Source: Anisus vortex
Taxonomy: Eukaryota > Mollusca > Gastropoda > Planorbidae
Direction: 5' to 3'
Assembly: GCA_949126835.1 (NCBI GenBank)
Contig: CASBPS010000159.1
Span: 186,001 to 250,000 of the forward strand
Length of the DNA: 64,000 nucleotides
The notes beneath the pieces are model-generated. The model did no database searches. It was not told where the DNA came from and saw only the letters and a list, made by a program, of their open reading frames with translations. The position numbers and the translations under genes are program-made. Below are positions 19,201-33,900 of this stretch, one piece after another (position 1 is the stretch's first letter; the number at the start of each line of letters is the position of its first letter).

Positions 19201-21540
19201 AGCTAGTCACCAATTTTATCTTCAATTTTAAAAAGGTTACTAAGTGCGGGGCTATAGCAGACAAAATCGGAGCTAGTCACCAATTTTATCTTCAATTTTA
19301 AAAAGGCTACTAAGTGCGACGCTATAGCAGACAAAATCGGAGCTAGTCACCAATTTTATCTTCAATTTTTAAAAGGTTACTAAGTGCGGGGCTATAGCAG
19401 ACGAAATCGGAGGTAGTCACCAATTTTATCTTCAATTTAATAACGTTAAAAAGTGCGGGGCTATAGCAGACGAAATCGGAGCTAGTCAACAATTTTATCT
19501 TCAATTTTAAAAAGGTTACTAAATCGGGGCTAAAGCAGACGAAATCGGAGCTAGTCACCAATTTTATCTTCAATTTTAAAAAGGTTACTAAGTGCGGGGC
19601 TATAGCAGACAAAATCGGAGCTAGTCACCAATTTTATCTTCAATTTTAAAAAGGCTACTAAGTGCGACGCTATAGCAGACGAAATCGGAGCTAGTCACCA
19701 ATTTTATCTTCAATTTTAAAAAGGTTACTGAGTGCGGGGCTATAGCAGACGAAATCGGAGCTAGTCACCAATTTTATCTTCAATTTTAAAAAGGTTACTA
19801 AGTGCGGGGCTATAGCAGACTAAATCAGAGCTAGTCACCAAATTTATCTTTAATTTATAAAAAGGTTACTAAGTGCGGGACTATAACAGACGAAATCGAA
19901 GCTAGTCACCAATTTTATCTTCAATTTTAAAAAGGTTACTAAATGCGGGGCTATAGCAGACGAAATAAGAGCTAGTCACCCATTTTATCTTCAATTTTTA
20001 AAAGGTAACTAAGTGCGGGGCTATAGCAGACAAAATCGGAGCTGGTCACCAATTTTATCTTCAATTTTAAAAAGGCTACTAAGTGCGGGGCTATAGCTGA
20101 CGAAATTTGAGCTAGTCACAAATTTTATCTTCAATTTAATAACGTTACTAAGTGCGGGGCTATAGCAGACGAAATCGGAGCTAGTCAACAATTTTATCTT
20201 CAATTTTAAAAGGGTTACTAAGTGCGGGGCTATAGCAGACGAAATCGGAGCTAGTCACCAATTTTATCTTCAATTTTAAAAAGGTTACTAAATCGGGGCT
20301 ATAGCAGACGAAATCGGAGCTAGTCACCAAATTTATCTTCAATTTTAAAAAGGTTACTAAGTGCGACGCTATAGCAGACAAAATCGGAGCTAGTCACCAA
20401 TTTTATCATCAATTTTAAAAAGGCTACTAAGTGCGACGCTATAGCAGACGAAATCGGAGCTAGTCACCAATTTTATCTTCAATTTTTACAAGGTTACTAA
20501 GTGCGGGGCTATAGCAGACGAAATCGGAGCTAGTCAACAATTTTATCTTCAATTTTAAAAAGGTTACTAAGTGCGGGGCTATAGCAGACGAAATCGGAGG
20601 TAGTCACCAAATTTATCTTCAATTTTAAAAAGGTTACTAAGTGCGACGCTATAGCAGACAAAATCGGAGCTAGTCACCAATTTTATCATCAATTTTAAAA
20701 AGGCTACTAAGTGCGACGCTATAGCAGACGAAATCGGAGCTAGTCACCAATTTTATCTTAAATTTTTACAAGGTTACTAAGTGCGGGGCTATAGCAGACG
20801 AAATCGGAGCTAGTCACCAATTTTATCTTCAATTTTAAAATGGTTACTAAGTGCGGGGCTATAGCAGACAAAATCGGAGCTAGTCACCAATTTTATCTTC
20901 TATTTTAAAAAGGTTACTAAGTGCGAGGCCATAGCAGACGAATTCAGAGCTAGTCACCAATTTTATCTTCAATTTTAAAAAGGTTACTAGGTGCGGGGCT
21001 ATAGCAGACGAAATCGGAGCTAGTCACCAATTTTATCTTCAATTTTATAAAGGTTACTAAACGCGGGACTAAAGCAGACGAAATCGGAGCTAGTCACCAA
21101 TTTTATCTTCAATTTTAAAAAGGTTACTAAGTGCGGGGCTATAGCAGACAAAATTGGAGCTAGTCACCAATTTTATCTTAAATTTTAAAAAGGTTACTAA
21201 GTGCGGGGCTATAGCAGACGAAATCAGAGCTAGTCACCAATTTTATCTTCAATTTTAAAAAGGTTACTAAGTGCGGGGCTATAGCAGACGAAATCGGAGC
21301 TAGTCACCAATTTTATCTTCAATTTTAAAAAGGTTACTGAGTGCGGGGCTATAGCAGACAAAATCGGAGCTAGTCACCAATTTTATCTTCAATTTTAAAA
21401 AGGTTACTAAGTGCGGGGCTATAGCAGACTAAAACAGAGCTAGTCAACAATTTTATCTTCAATTTTAAAAAGGTTACTATGTTCAGGGCTATAGCAGACG
21501 AAATCAGAGCTAGTCGCCAATTTTATCTTCAATTTTAAAA
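16240..21540 (+). repeat. Tandem higher-order duplication, 2.6-2.8 kb unit
   Basis: Copy 1 is about 16240-18960 and copy 2 about 18961-21540. The offset is about 2,729 bp at the start, 2,799 bp in the middle (17222 against 20021) and about 2,589 bp near the end, so whole monomers were gained or lost after duplication. Shared private marks include the damaged monomer AATAACGTTAAAAAGTG at 16641 and 19439, GTTACTAAATCGGGG at about 17700 and 20289, and TCATCAATTTT units. The join lies near 18960, where the order of monomer types switches. Confidence 0.75.
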
Positions 21541-23460
21541 AGGTTACTAAGTGCGGGACTAAAGCAGACGAAATCGGAGCTAGTCACCAATTTTATTTTC
21601 AATTTTAAAATTGTTACTAGGTGCGGGGATATAGCAGATGAAATCGGAGCTAGTCACCAATTTTATCTTCAATTTTCAGAAGGTTACTAAGTGCGGGGCT
21701 ATAGCAGACGAAATCGGAGCTAGTCACCAATTTTATCTTTAATTGTAAAATGGTTTCTAAGTGCGGGGCTATAGCAGGCAAAATCGGAGCTAGTCATCAA
21801 TTTTATCTTCAATTTTAAAAAGGTTACTAAGTGCGGGGCCTTAGCAGACTAAATCAGAGCTAGTCACCAAATTTATCTTTAATTTTTAAAAAGGTTACTA
21901 AGTGCGGGGCTATAACAGACGAAATCGAAGCTAGTCACCAATTTTATCTTCAATTTTAAAAAGGTTACTAAATGCGGGGCTATAGCAGACGAAATAAGAG
22001 CTAGTCACCCATTTTATCTTCAATTTTTAAAAGGTTACTAAGTGCGGGGCTATAGCAGACGAAATCGGAGCTGGTCACCAATTTTATCTTCAATTTTAAA
22101 AAGGCTACTAAGTGCGGGGCTATAGCTGACGAAATCGGAGCTAGTCACAAATTTTATCTTTAATTTAATAACGTTACTTAGTGCGGGGCTATAGCAGACG
22201 AAATCGGAGCTAGTCAACAATTTTATCTTCAATTTTAAAAGGGTTACTAAGTGCGGGGCTATAGCAGACGAAATCGGAGCTAGTCACCAATTTTATCTTC
22301 AATTTTAAAAAGGTTACTAAGTGCGGGGCTATAGCAGACTAAATCAGAGCTAGTCACCAATTTTATCTTCAATTTTAAAAAGGTTACTAAGTGCGGGGCT
22401 ATAGCAGACGAAATCGGAGCTAGTCACCAAATTTATCTTCAATTTTTAAAAAGGTTACTAAGTGCAAGGCTATAGCCGACGAAATCGAAGCTAGTCACCA
22501 ATTTTATCTTCAATTTTAAAAAGGTTACTAAATGCGACGCTATAGCAGACGAAATAAGAGCGAGTCACCAATTTTATCTTCAATTTTAAAAAGGTTACTA
22601 TATGCGGGGATATAGCAGACGAAATCGGAGCTAGTCACCAATTTTATCTTCAATTTAATAACGTTACTAAGTGCGGGGCTATAGCAGACGAAATCGGAGC
22701 TAGTCACCAAATTTATCTTCAATTTTTAAAAAGGTTACTAAGTTCGGGGCTATAACAGACGAAATCGAAGCTAGTCACCAATTTTATCTTCAATTTTAAA
22801 AAGGTTACTAAATTCGGGGCTATAGCAGACGAAATCGGAGCTAGTCACCAAATTTATCTTCAATTTAATAACGTTACTAAGTGCGGGGCTATAGCAGACG
22901 AAATCGGAGCTAGTCACCAATTTTATCTTCAATTTTAAAAAGGTTACTAAGTGCGGGGCTATAGCAGACAAAATCGGAGCTAGTCACCAATTTTATCTTC
23001 AATTTTAAAAAGGCTACTAAGTGCGACGCTATAGCAGACGAAATCGGAGCTAGTCACCAATTTTATCTTCAATTTTTAAAAGGTTACTAAGTGCGGGGCT
23101 ATAGCAGACGAAATCGGAGCTAGTCACCAATTTTATCTTAAATTTTAAAAAGGTTACTAAGTGCGGAGCTATAGCAGACGAAATCGGAGCTAGTCACCAA
23201 TTTTATCTTTAATTTTAAAATGGTTACTAAGTGCGGGGCTATAGCAGACGAAATCGGAGCTAGTCACCAATTTTATCTTCAATTTTTAAAAAGGTTACTA
23301 AGTGCGGGGCTATAGCAGACGAAATCGGAGCTAGTCACCAATTTTATCTTCAATTTTGAAAAGGTTACTAAGTGCGGGGCTATAGCAGACTAAATCAGAG
23401 CTAGTCACCAATTTTATCTTCAATTTTAAAAAGGTTACTAAGTGCAGGGCTATAGCAGAC

Positions 23461-25680
23461 GAAATCGGAGCTAGTCACCAAAATTATCTTCAATTTTTAA
23501 AAAGGTTACTAAGTGCGGGGCTATAACAGACGAAATCGAAGCTAGTCACCAATTTTATCTTCAATTTTAAAAAGGTTACTAAATGCGGGGCTATAGCAGA
23601 CGAAATAAGAGCTAGTAACCCATTTTATCTTCAATTTTTAAAAGGTTACTAATTGCGGGGCTATAGCAGACGAAATAAGAGCTGGTCACCAATTTTATCT
23701 TCAATTTTAAAAAGGCTACTAAGTGCGGGGCTATAGCAGACGAAATCGGAGCTAGTCACCAATTTTATCTTCAATTTTTAAAAGGTTACTAATTGCGGGG
23801 CTATAGCAGACGAAATCGGAGCTAGTCAACAATTTTATCTTCAATTTTAAAAAGGTTACTAAGTGCGGGGCTATAGCAGACGAAATCGGAGGTAGTCACC
23901 AATTTTATCTTCAATTTTAAAAAGGTTACTAAGTGCGGGGCTATAGCAGACGAAATCAAAGCTAGTCACCAATTGTATCTTCAATTTTAAAAAGGTTACT
24001 TAGTGCGGGGCTATAGCAGACGAAATCAGAGCTAGTCACCAATTTTATCTTCAATTTTAAAATGGTTACTAAGTACGGGGCTATAGCAGACAAAATTGGA
24101 GCTAGTCACCAATTTTATCTTCTATTTTAAAAAGGTTACTAAGTGCGAGGCCATAACAGACGAATTCAGAGCTAGTCACCAATTTTATCTTCAATTTTAA
24201 AAAGGTTACTAGGTGCGGGGCTATAGCAGACGAAATCGGAGCTAGTCACCAATTTTATCTTCAATTTTATAAAGGTTACTAAACGCGGGACTAAAGCAGA
24301 CGAAATCGGAGCTAGTCACCAATTTTATCTTCAATTTTAAAAAGGTTACTAAGTGCGGGGCTATAGCAGACGAAATCGAAGCTAGTCACCAATTTTATCT
24401 TCAATTATAAAAAGGTTACTAAATGCGGGGCTATAGCAGACGAAATCGGAGCTAGTCACCAAATTTATCTTCAATTTTAAAAAGGTTACTAAGTGCGGGG
24501 CTATAGCAGACGAAATCGAAGCTAGTCACCAATTTTATCTTCAATTTTAAAAAGGTTACTAAATGCGGGGCTATAGCAGACGAAATAAGAGCTAGTCACC
24601 AATTTTATCTTCAATTTTAAAAAGGTTACTAAGTGCGGGGCTATAGCAGACGAAATCGGAGCTAGTCACCAATTTTATCTTCAATTTTGAAAAGGTTACT
24701 AAGTGCAGGGCTATAGCAGACGAAATCGGAGCTAGTCACCAAAATTATCTTCAATTTTTAAAAAGGTTACTAAGTGCGGGGCTATAACAGACGAAATCGA
24801 AGCTAGTCACCAATTTTATCTTCAATTTTAAAAAGGTTACTAAATGCGGGGCTATAGCAGACGAAATAAGAGCTAGTAACCCTATTTATCTTCAATTTTT
24901 AAAAGGTTACTAATTGCGGGGCTATAGCAGACGAAATAAGAGCTGGTCACCAATTTTATCTTCAATTTTAAAAAGGCTACTAAGTGCGGGGCTATAGCAG
25001 ACGAAATCGGAGCTAGTCACCAATTTTATCTTCAATTTTTAAAAGGTTACTAATTGCGGGGCTATAGCAGACGAAATCGGAGCTAGTCAACAATTTTATC
25101 TTCAATTTTAAAAAGGTTACTAAGTGCGGGGCTATAGCAGACGAAATCGGAGGTAGTCACCAATTTTATCTTCAATTTTAAAAAGGTTACTAAGTGCGGG
25201 GCTATAGCAGACAAAATCGGAGCTAGTCACCAATTTTATCTTCAATTTTAAAAAGGCTACTAAGTGCGACGCTATAGCAGACGAAATCGGAGCTAGTCAC
25301 CAATTGTATCTTCAATTTTAAAAAGGTTACTAAGTGCGGGGCTATAGCAGACGAAATCAGAGCTAGTCACCAATTTTATCTTCAATTTTAAAATGGTTAC
25401 TAAGTGCGGGGCTATAGCAGACAAAATTGGAGCTAGTCACCAATTTTATCTTCTATTTTAAAAAGGTTACTAAGTGCGAGGCCATAACAGACGAATTCAG
25501 AGCTAGTCACCAATTTTATCTTCAATTTTAAAAAGGTTACTAGGTGCGGGGCTATAGCAGACGAAATCGGAGCTAGTCACCAATTTTATCTTCAATTTTA
25601 TAAAGGTTACTAAACGCGGGACTAAAGCAGACGAAATCGGAGCTAGTCACCAATTTTATCTTCAATTTTGAAAAGGTTAC
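23461..25680 (+). repeat. 18-19 monomer duplication (offset 1,261-1,331 bp)
   Basis: The segment at about 23461-24350 recurs at about 24722-25680. The rare GCTAGTAACCC variant lies at 23611 and 24872 (offset 1,261 bp). The GAGGCCATAAC marker lies near 24148 and 25479, where the offset has grown by one monomer to 1,331 bp. About 370 bp between the copies is not part of the repeat. Confidence 0.75.
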
Positions 25681-28600
25681 TAAGTGCGGGGCTATAGCAG
25701 ACGAAATCGGAGCTAGTCACCAATTTTATCTTCAATTTTAAAAAGGTTACTAAGTGCGGGGCTATAGCAGACGAAATCGGAGCTAGTCACCAATTTTATC
25801 TTCAATTTTAAAAAGGTTACTAAGTGCGGGGCTATAGCAGACGAAATCGGAGCTAGTCACCAATTTTATCTTCAATTTTAAAAAGGTTACTGAGTGCGGG
25901 GCTATAGCAGACGAAATCGGAGCTAGTCACCAATTTTATCTTCAATTTTAAAAAGGTTACTAAGTGCGGGGCTATAGCAGACTAAAACAGAGCTAGTCAA
26001 CAATTTTATCTTCAATTTTAAAAAGGTTACTATGTGCAGGGCTATAGCAGACGAAATAAGAGCTAGTCACCAATTTTATCTTCAATTTTAAAAAGGTTAC
26101 TAAGTGCGGGACTAAAGCAGACGAAATCGGAGCTAGTCACCAATTTTATTTTCAATTTTAAAAAGGTAACTAGGTGCGGGGATATAGCAGACGAAATCGG
26201 AGCTAGTCACCAATTTTATCTTCAATTTTAAAAAGGTTACTAAGTGCGAGGCTATAGCAGACGAAATCGGAGCTAGTCACCAATTTTATCTTTAATTGTA
26301 AAATGGTTACTAAGTGCGGGGCTATAGCAGGCAAAATCGGAGCTAGTCATCAATTTTATCTTCAATTTTAAAAAGGTTACTAAGTGCGGGGCTATAGCAG
26401 ACGAAATCAGACCTAGTCACCAATTTTATTATCAATTTTAAAAAGGTTACTAAGTGCGGGGCTATAGCAGACGAAATCGGAGCTAGTTGCCAATTTTATC
26501 TTCAATTTTTAAAAAGGTTACTAAATGCGGGGCTTTGGCAGACGAAATCGAAGCTAGTCACCAATTTTATCTTCAATTTTAAAAAGGTTATTAAATGCGG
26601 GACTATAGCAGACGAAATCGGAGCTAGTCACGAAATTTATCTTCAATTTTAAAAAGGTTACTAAGTGCGGCGCTATAGCAGACGAAATCGAAGCTAGTCA
26701 CCAATTTTATCTTCAATTTTATAAAGGTTACTAAATGCGGTGCTATAGCAGACTAAATAAGAGCTAGTCACCAAATTTATCTTCAATTTTAAAAAGGTTA
26801 CTAAGTGCGGGGCTATAGCAGACGAAATCGGAGCTAGTCACCAATTTTATCTTCAATTTTGAAAAGGTTACTAAGTGCGGGGCTATAGCAGACGAAATCG
26901 GAGCTAGTCACCAAATTTATCTTCAATTTTTAAAAAGGTTACTAAGTGCAGGGCTATAGCCGACGAAATCGAAGCTAGTCACCAATTTTATCTTTAATTT
27001 TAAAAAGGTTACTAAATGCGATGCTATAGCAGACGAAATAAGAGCGAGTCACCAATTTTATCTTCAATTTTAAAAATGTTACTAAGTGCGGGGATATAGC
27101 AAACGAAATCGGAGCTAGTCACTAATTTTATCTTCAATTTAATAACGTTACTAAGTGCGGGGCTATAGCAGACGAAATCGGAGCTAGTCACCAAATTTAT
27201 CTTCAATTTTTAAAAAGGTTACTAAGTGCGGGGCTATAACAGACGAAATCGAAGCTAGTCACCAATTTTATCTTCAATTTTAAAAAGGTTACTAAATTCG
27301 GGGCTATAGCAGACGAAATCAGAGCTAGTCACCAATTTTATCTTCAATTTAATAACGTTACTAAGTGCGGGGCTATAGCAGACGAAATCGAAGCTAGTCA
27401 ACAATTTTATCTTCAATTTTAAAAAGGTTACTAAATTCGGGGCTATAGCAGACGAAATTGGAGCTAGTCACCAAATTTATCTTCAATTTTAAAAAGGTTA
27501 CTAAGTGCGGGGCTATAGCAGACGAAATCGAAGCTAGTCACCAATTTTATCTTCAATTTTAAAAAGGTTACTAAATGCGGGGCTATAGCAGACGAAATAA
27601 GAGCTAGTCACCAATTTTATCTTCAATTTTAAAAAGGTTACTAAGTGCGGGGCTATAGCAGACGAAATCGGAGCTAGTCACCAATTTTATCTTCAAGTTT
27701 GAAAAGGTTACTAAGTGCGGGGCTATAGCAGACGAAATCGGAGCTAGTCACTAATTTTATCTTCAATTTTAAATAGGTTACTAAGTGCGGGGCTATAGCA
27801 GACGAAATCAGAGCTAGTCACCAATTTTATCTTCAATTTTAAAAAGGTTACTAAGTGCGGGGCTATAGCAGACAAAATCGGAGCTAGTCACCAAATTTAT
27901 CTTCAATTTTTAAAAAGGTTACTAAGTGCGGGGCTATAGCCGACGAATTCAAAGCTAGTCACCAATTTTATCTTCAATTTTAAAAAGGTTACTAAATGCG
28001 GGGCTATAGCAGACGAAATCGGAGCTAGTCAACAATTTTATCTTCAATTTTAAAAAGGTTACTAAGTGCGGGGCTATAGCAGACGAAATCGGAGGTAGTC
28101 ACCAATTTTATCTTCAATTTTAAAAAGGTAACTAAGTGCGGGGCTATAGCAGACAAAATCGGAGCTAGTCACCAATTTTATCTTCAATTTTAAAAAGGCT
28201 ACTAAGTGCGACGCTATAGCAGACGAAATCGGAGCTAGTCACCAATTGTATCTTCAATTTTAAAAAGGTTACTAAGTGCGGGGCTATAGCAGACGAAATC
28301 AGAGCTAGTCACCAATTTTATCTTCAATTTTAAAATGGTTACTAAGTGCGGGGCTATAGCAGACAAAATTGGAGCTAGTCACCAATTTTATCTTCTATTT
28401 TAAAAAGGTTACTAAGTGCGAGGCCATAACAGACGAATTCAGAGCTAGTCACCAATTTTATCTTCAATTTTAAAAAGGTTACTAGGTGCGGGGCTATAGC
28501 AGACGAAATCGGAGCTAGTCACCAATTTTATCTTCAATTTTATAAAGGTTACTAAACGCGGGACTAAAGCAGACGAAATCGGAGCTAGTCACCAATTTTA

Positions 28601-30960
28601 TCTTCAATTTTAAAAAGGTTACTAAGTGCGGGGCTATAGCAGACGAAATCGGAGCTAGTCACCAATTTTATCTTCAATTTTAAAAAGGTTACTAAGTGCG
28701 GGGCTATAGCAGACGAAATCGGAGCTAGTCACCAATTTTATCTTCAATTTTAAAAAGGTTACTAAGTGCGGGGCTATAGCAGACGAAATCGGAGCTAGTC
28801 ACCAATTTTATCTTCAATTTTAAAAAGGTTACTGAGTGCGGGGCTATAGCAGACGAAATCGGAGCTAGTCACCAATTTTATCTTCAATTTTAAAAAGGTT
28901 ACTAAGTGCGGGGCTATAGCAGACTAAAACAGAGCTAGTCAACAATTTTATCTTCAATTTTAAAAAGGTTACTATGTGCAGGGCTATAGCAGACGAAATA
29001 AGAGCTAGTCACCAATTTTATCTTCAATTTTAAAAAGGTTACTAAGTGCGGGACTAAAGCAGACGAAATCGGAGCTAGTCACCAATTTTATTTTCAATTT
29101 TAAAAAGGTAACTAGGTGCGGGGATATAGCAGACGAAATCGGAGCTAGTCACCAATTTTATCTTCAATTTTAAAAAGGTTACTAAGTGCGGGGCTATAGC
29201 AGACGAAATCGGAGCTAGTCACCAATTTTATCTTTAATTGTAAAATGGTTACTAAGTGCGGGGCTATAGCAGGCAAAATCGGAGCTAGTCATCAATTTTA
29301 TCTTCAATTTTAAAAAGGTTACTAAGTGCGGGGCTATAGCAGACGAAATCAGACCTAGTCACCAATTTTATTATCAATTTTAAAAAGGTTACTAAGTGCG
29401 GGGCTATAGCAGACGAAATCGGAGCTAGTTGCCAATTTTATCTTCAATTTTTAAAAAGGTTACTAAATGCGGGGCTTTGGCAGACGAAATCGAAGCTAGT
29501 CACCAATTTTATCTTCAATTTTAAAAAGGTTATTAAATGCGGGACTATAGCAGACGAAATCGGAGCTAGTCACGAAATTTATCTTCAATTTTAAAAAGGT
29601 TACTAAGTGCGGCGCTATAGCAGACTAAATCGAAGCTAGTCACCAATTTTATCTTCAATTTTATAAAGGTTACTAAATGCGGTGCTATAACAGATGAAAT
29701 AAGAGCTAGTCACCAAATTTATCTTCAATTTTAAAAAGGTTACTAAGTGCGGGGCTATAGCAGACGAAATCGGAGCTAGTCACCAATTTTATCTTCAATT
29801 TTGAAAAGGTTACTAAGTGCGGGGCTATAGCAGACGAAATCGGAGCTAGTCACCAAATTTATCTTCAATTTTTAAAAAGGTTACTAAGTGCAGGGCTATA
29901 GCCGACGAAATCGAAGCTAGTCACCAATTTTATCTTTAATTTTAAAAAGGTTACTAAATGCGATGCTATAGCAGACGAAATAAGAGCGAGTCACCAATTT
30001 TATCTTCAATTTTAAAAATGTTACTAAGTGCGGGGATATAGCAAACGAAATCGGAGCTAGTCACTAATTTTATCTTTAATTTAATAACGTTACTAAGTGC
30101 GGGGCTATAGCAGACGAAATCGGAGCTAGTCACCAAATTTATCTTCAATTTTTAAAAAGGTTACTAAGTGCGGGGCTATAACAGACGAAATCGAAGCTAG
30201 TCACCAATTTTATCTTCAATTTTAAAAAGGTTACTAAATTCGGGGCTATAGCAGACGAAATCAGAGCTAGTCACCAATTTTATCTTCAATTTAATAACGT
30301 TACTAAGTGCGGGGCTATAGCAGACGAAATCGGAGCTAGTCAACAATTTTATCTTCAATTTTAAAAAGGTTACTAAGTGCGGAGCTATAGCAGACGAAAT
30401 CGGAGCTAGTCACCAATTTTATCTTTAATTTTAAAATGGTTACTAAGTGCGGGGCTATAGCAGACGAAATCGGAGCTAGTCACCAATTTTATCTTCAATT
30501 TTTAAAAAGGTTACTAAGTGCGGGGCTATAGCAGACGAAATCGAAGCTAGTCACCAATTTTATCTTCAATTATAAAAAGGTTACTAAATTCGGGGCTATA
30601 GCAGACGAAATTGGAGCTAGTCACCAAATTTATCTTCAATTTTAAAAAGGTTACTAAGTGCGGGGCTATAGCAGACGAAATCGAAGCTAGTCACCAATTT
30701 TATCTTCAATTTTAAAAAGGTTACTAAATGCGGGGCTATAGCAGACGAAATAAGAGCTAGTCACCAATTTTATCTTCAATTTTAAAAAGGTTACTAAGTG
30801 CGGGGCTATAGCAGACGAAATCGGAGCTAGTCACCAATTTTATCTTCAATTTTGAAAAGGTTACTAAGTGCGGGGCTATAGCAGACGAAATCGGAGCTAG
30901 TCACTAATTTTATCTTCAATTTTAAATAGGTTACTAAGTGCGGGGCTATAGCAGACGAAA
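25080..30960 (+). repeat. 42-monomer higher-order duplication (offset 2,942 bp)
   Basis: Sequence from about 25080 matches that from about 28022 with constant offset 2,942 bp. Markers are GGAGGTAGTC at 25149 and 28091, ACTAAAGCAG at 25621 and 28563, and ACTAAAACAG at 25981 and 28923. The two are nearly identical, including the rare GGGGCTTTGGCAG unit (about 26532 and 29473). The left limit is seen where 25021 and 27961 stop agreeing; the right limit is approximate. Confidence 0.8.
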
Positions 30961-33900
30961 TCAGAGCTAGTCACCAATTTTATCTTCAATTTTAAAAAGG
31001 TTACTAAGTGCGGGGCTATAGCAGACGAAATCGGAGCTAGTCACCAAATTTATCTTCAATTTTTAAAAAGGTTACTAAGTGCGGGGCTATAGCCGACGAA
31101 ATCGAAGCTAGTCACCAATTTTATCTTCAATTTTAAAAAGGTTACTAAATGCGGGGCTATAGCAGACGAAATAAGAGCTAGTCACCAATTTTATCTTCAA
31201 TTTAATAACGTTACTAAGTGCGGGGCTATAGCAGACGAAATCGGAGCTAGTCAACAATTTTATCTTTAATTTTAAAAAGGTTAATAAGTGCGGGGCTATA
31301 GCAGACGAAATCGGAGCTAGTCACCAATTTTATCTTCAATTTTAAAAAGGTTACTAAGTGCGGGGCTATAGCAGACAAAATCGGAGCTAGTCACCAATTT
31401 AATCTTCAATTTTAAAAAAGGTACTAAGTGCGACGCTATAGCAGACGAAATCAAAGCTAGTCACCAATTTTATCTTCAATTTTTAAAAGGTTACTAAGTG
31501 CGGGGCTATAGCAGACGAAATCGGAGCTAGTCACCAATTTTATCTTCAATTTTAAAAAGGTTACTAAGTGCGGGGCTATAGCAGATGAAATCGGAGCTAG
31601 TCACCAATTTTATCTTCAATTTTAAAATGGTTACTAAGTGCGGGGCTATAGCAGACAAAATAAGAGCTAGTCACCAATTTTATCTTCAATTTTAAAAAGG
31701 TTACTAAGTGCGGGGCTATAGCAGACTAAAACAGAGCTAGTCAACAATTTTATCTTCAATTTTAAAAAGGTTACTATGTGCAGGGCTATAGCAGACGAAA
31801 TAAGAGCTAGTCACCAATTTTATCTTCAATTTTAAAAAGGTTACTAAGTGCGGGACTAAAGCAGACGAAATCGGAGCTAGTCACCAATTTTATTTTCAAT
31901 TTTAAAAAGGTAACTAGGTGCGGGGATATAGCAGACGAAATCGGAGCTAGTCACCAATTTTATCTTCAATTTTAAAAAGGTTACTAAGTGCGGGGCTATA
32001 GCAGACGAAATCGGAGCTAGTCACCAATTTTATCTTTAATTGTAAAATGGTTACTAAGTGCGGGGCTATAGCAGGCAAAATCGGAGCTAGTCATCAATTT
32101 TATCTTCAATTTTAAAAAGGTTACTAAGTGCGGGGCTATAGCAGACGAAATCAGACCTAGTCACCAATTTTATTATCAATTTTAAAAAGGTTACTAAGTG
32201 CGGGGCTATAGCAGACGAAATCGGAGCTAGTTGCCAATTTTATCTTCAATTTTTAAAAAGGTTACTAAATGCGGGGCTTTGGCAGACGAAATCGAAGCTA
32301 GTCACCAATTTTATCTTCAATTTTAAAAAGGTTATTAAATGCGGGACTATAGCAGACGAAATCGGAGCTAGTCACGAAATTTATCTTCAATTTTAAAAAG
32401 GTTACTAAGTGCGGCGCTATAGCAGACTAAATCGAAGCTAGTCACCAATTTTATCTTCAATTTTATAAAGGTTACTAAATGCGGTGCTATAACAGATGAA
32501 ATAAGAGCTAGTCACCAAATTTATCTTCAATTTTAAAAAGGTTACTAAGTGCGGGGCTATAGCAGACGAAATCGGAGCTAGTCACCAATTTTATCTTCAA
32601 TTTTGAAAAGGTTACTAAGTGCGGGGCTATAGCAGACGAAATCGGAGCTAGTCACCAAATTTATCTTCAATTTTTAAAAAGGTTACTAAGTGCAGGGCTA
32701 TAGCCGACGAAATCGAAGCTAGTCACCAATTTTATCTTTAATTTTAAAAAGGTTACTAAATGCGATGCTATAGCAGACGAAATAAGAGCGAGTCACCAAT
32801 TTTATCTTCAATTTTAAAAATGTTACTAAGTGCGGGGATATAGCAAACGAAATCGGAGCTAGTCACTAATTTTATCTTTAATTTAATAACGTTACTAAGT
32901 GCGGGGCTATAGCAGACGAAATCGGAGCTAGTCACCAAATTTATCTTCAATTTTTAAAAAGGTTACTAAGTGCGGGGCTATAACAGACGAAATCGAAGCT
33001 AGTCACCAATTTTATCTTCAATTTTAAAAAGGTTACTAAATTCGGGGCTATAGCAGACGAAATCAGAGCTAGTCACCAATTTTATCTTCAATTTAATAAC
33101 GTTACTAAGTGCGGGGCTATAGCAGACGAAATCGGAGCTAGTCAACAATTTTATCTTCAATTTTAAAAAGGTTACTAAGTGCGGAGCTATAGCAGACGAA
33201 ATCGGAGCTAGTCACCAATTTTATCTTTAATTTTAAAATGGTTACTAAGTGCGGGGCTATAGAAGACGAAATCGGAGCTAGTCACCAATTTTATCTTCAA
33301 TTTTTAAAAAGGTTACTAAGTGCGGGGCTATAGCAGACGAAATCGAAGCTAGTCACCAATTTTATCTTCAATTATAAAAAGGTTACTAAATTCGGGGCTA
33401 TAGCAGACGAAATTGGAGCTAGTCACCAAATTTATCTTCAATTTTAAAAAGGTTACTAAGTGCGGGGCTATAGCAGACGAAATCGAAGCTAGTCACCAAT
33501 TTTATCTTCAATTTTAAAAAGGTTACTAAATGCGGGGCTATAGCAGACGAAATAAGAGCTAGTCACCAATTTTATCTTCAATTTTAAAAAGGTTACTAAG
33601 TGCGGGGCTATAGCAGACGAAATCGGAGCTAGTCACCAATTTTATCTTCAATTTTGAAAAGGTTACTAAGTGCGGGGCTATAGCAGACGAAATCGGAGCT
33701 AGTCACTAATTTTATCTTCAATTTTAAATAGGTTACTAAGTGCGGGGCTATAGCAGACGAAATCAGAGCTAGTCACCAATTTTATCTTCAATTTTAAAAA
33801 GGTTACTAAGTGCGGGGCTATAGCAGACGAAATCGGAGCTAGTCACCAAATTTATCTTCAATTTTTAAAAAGGTTACTAAGTGCGGGGCTATAGCCGACG

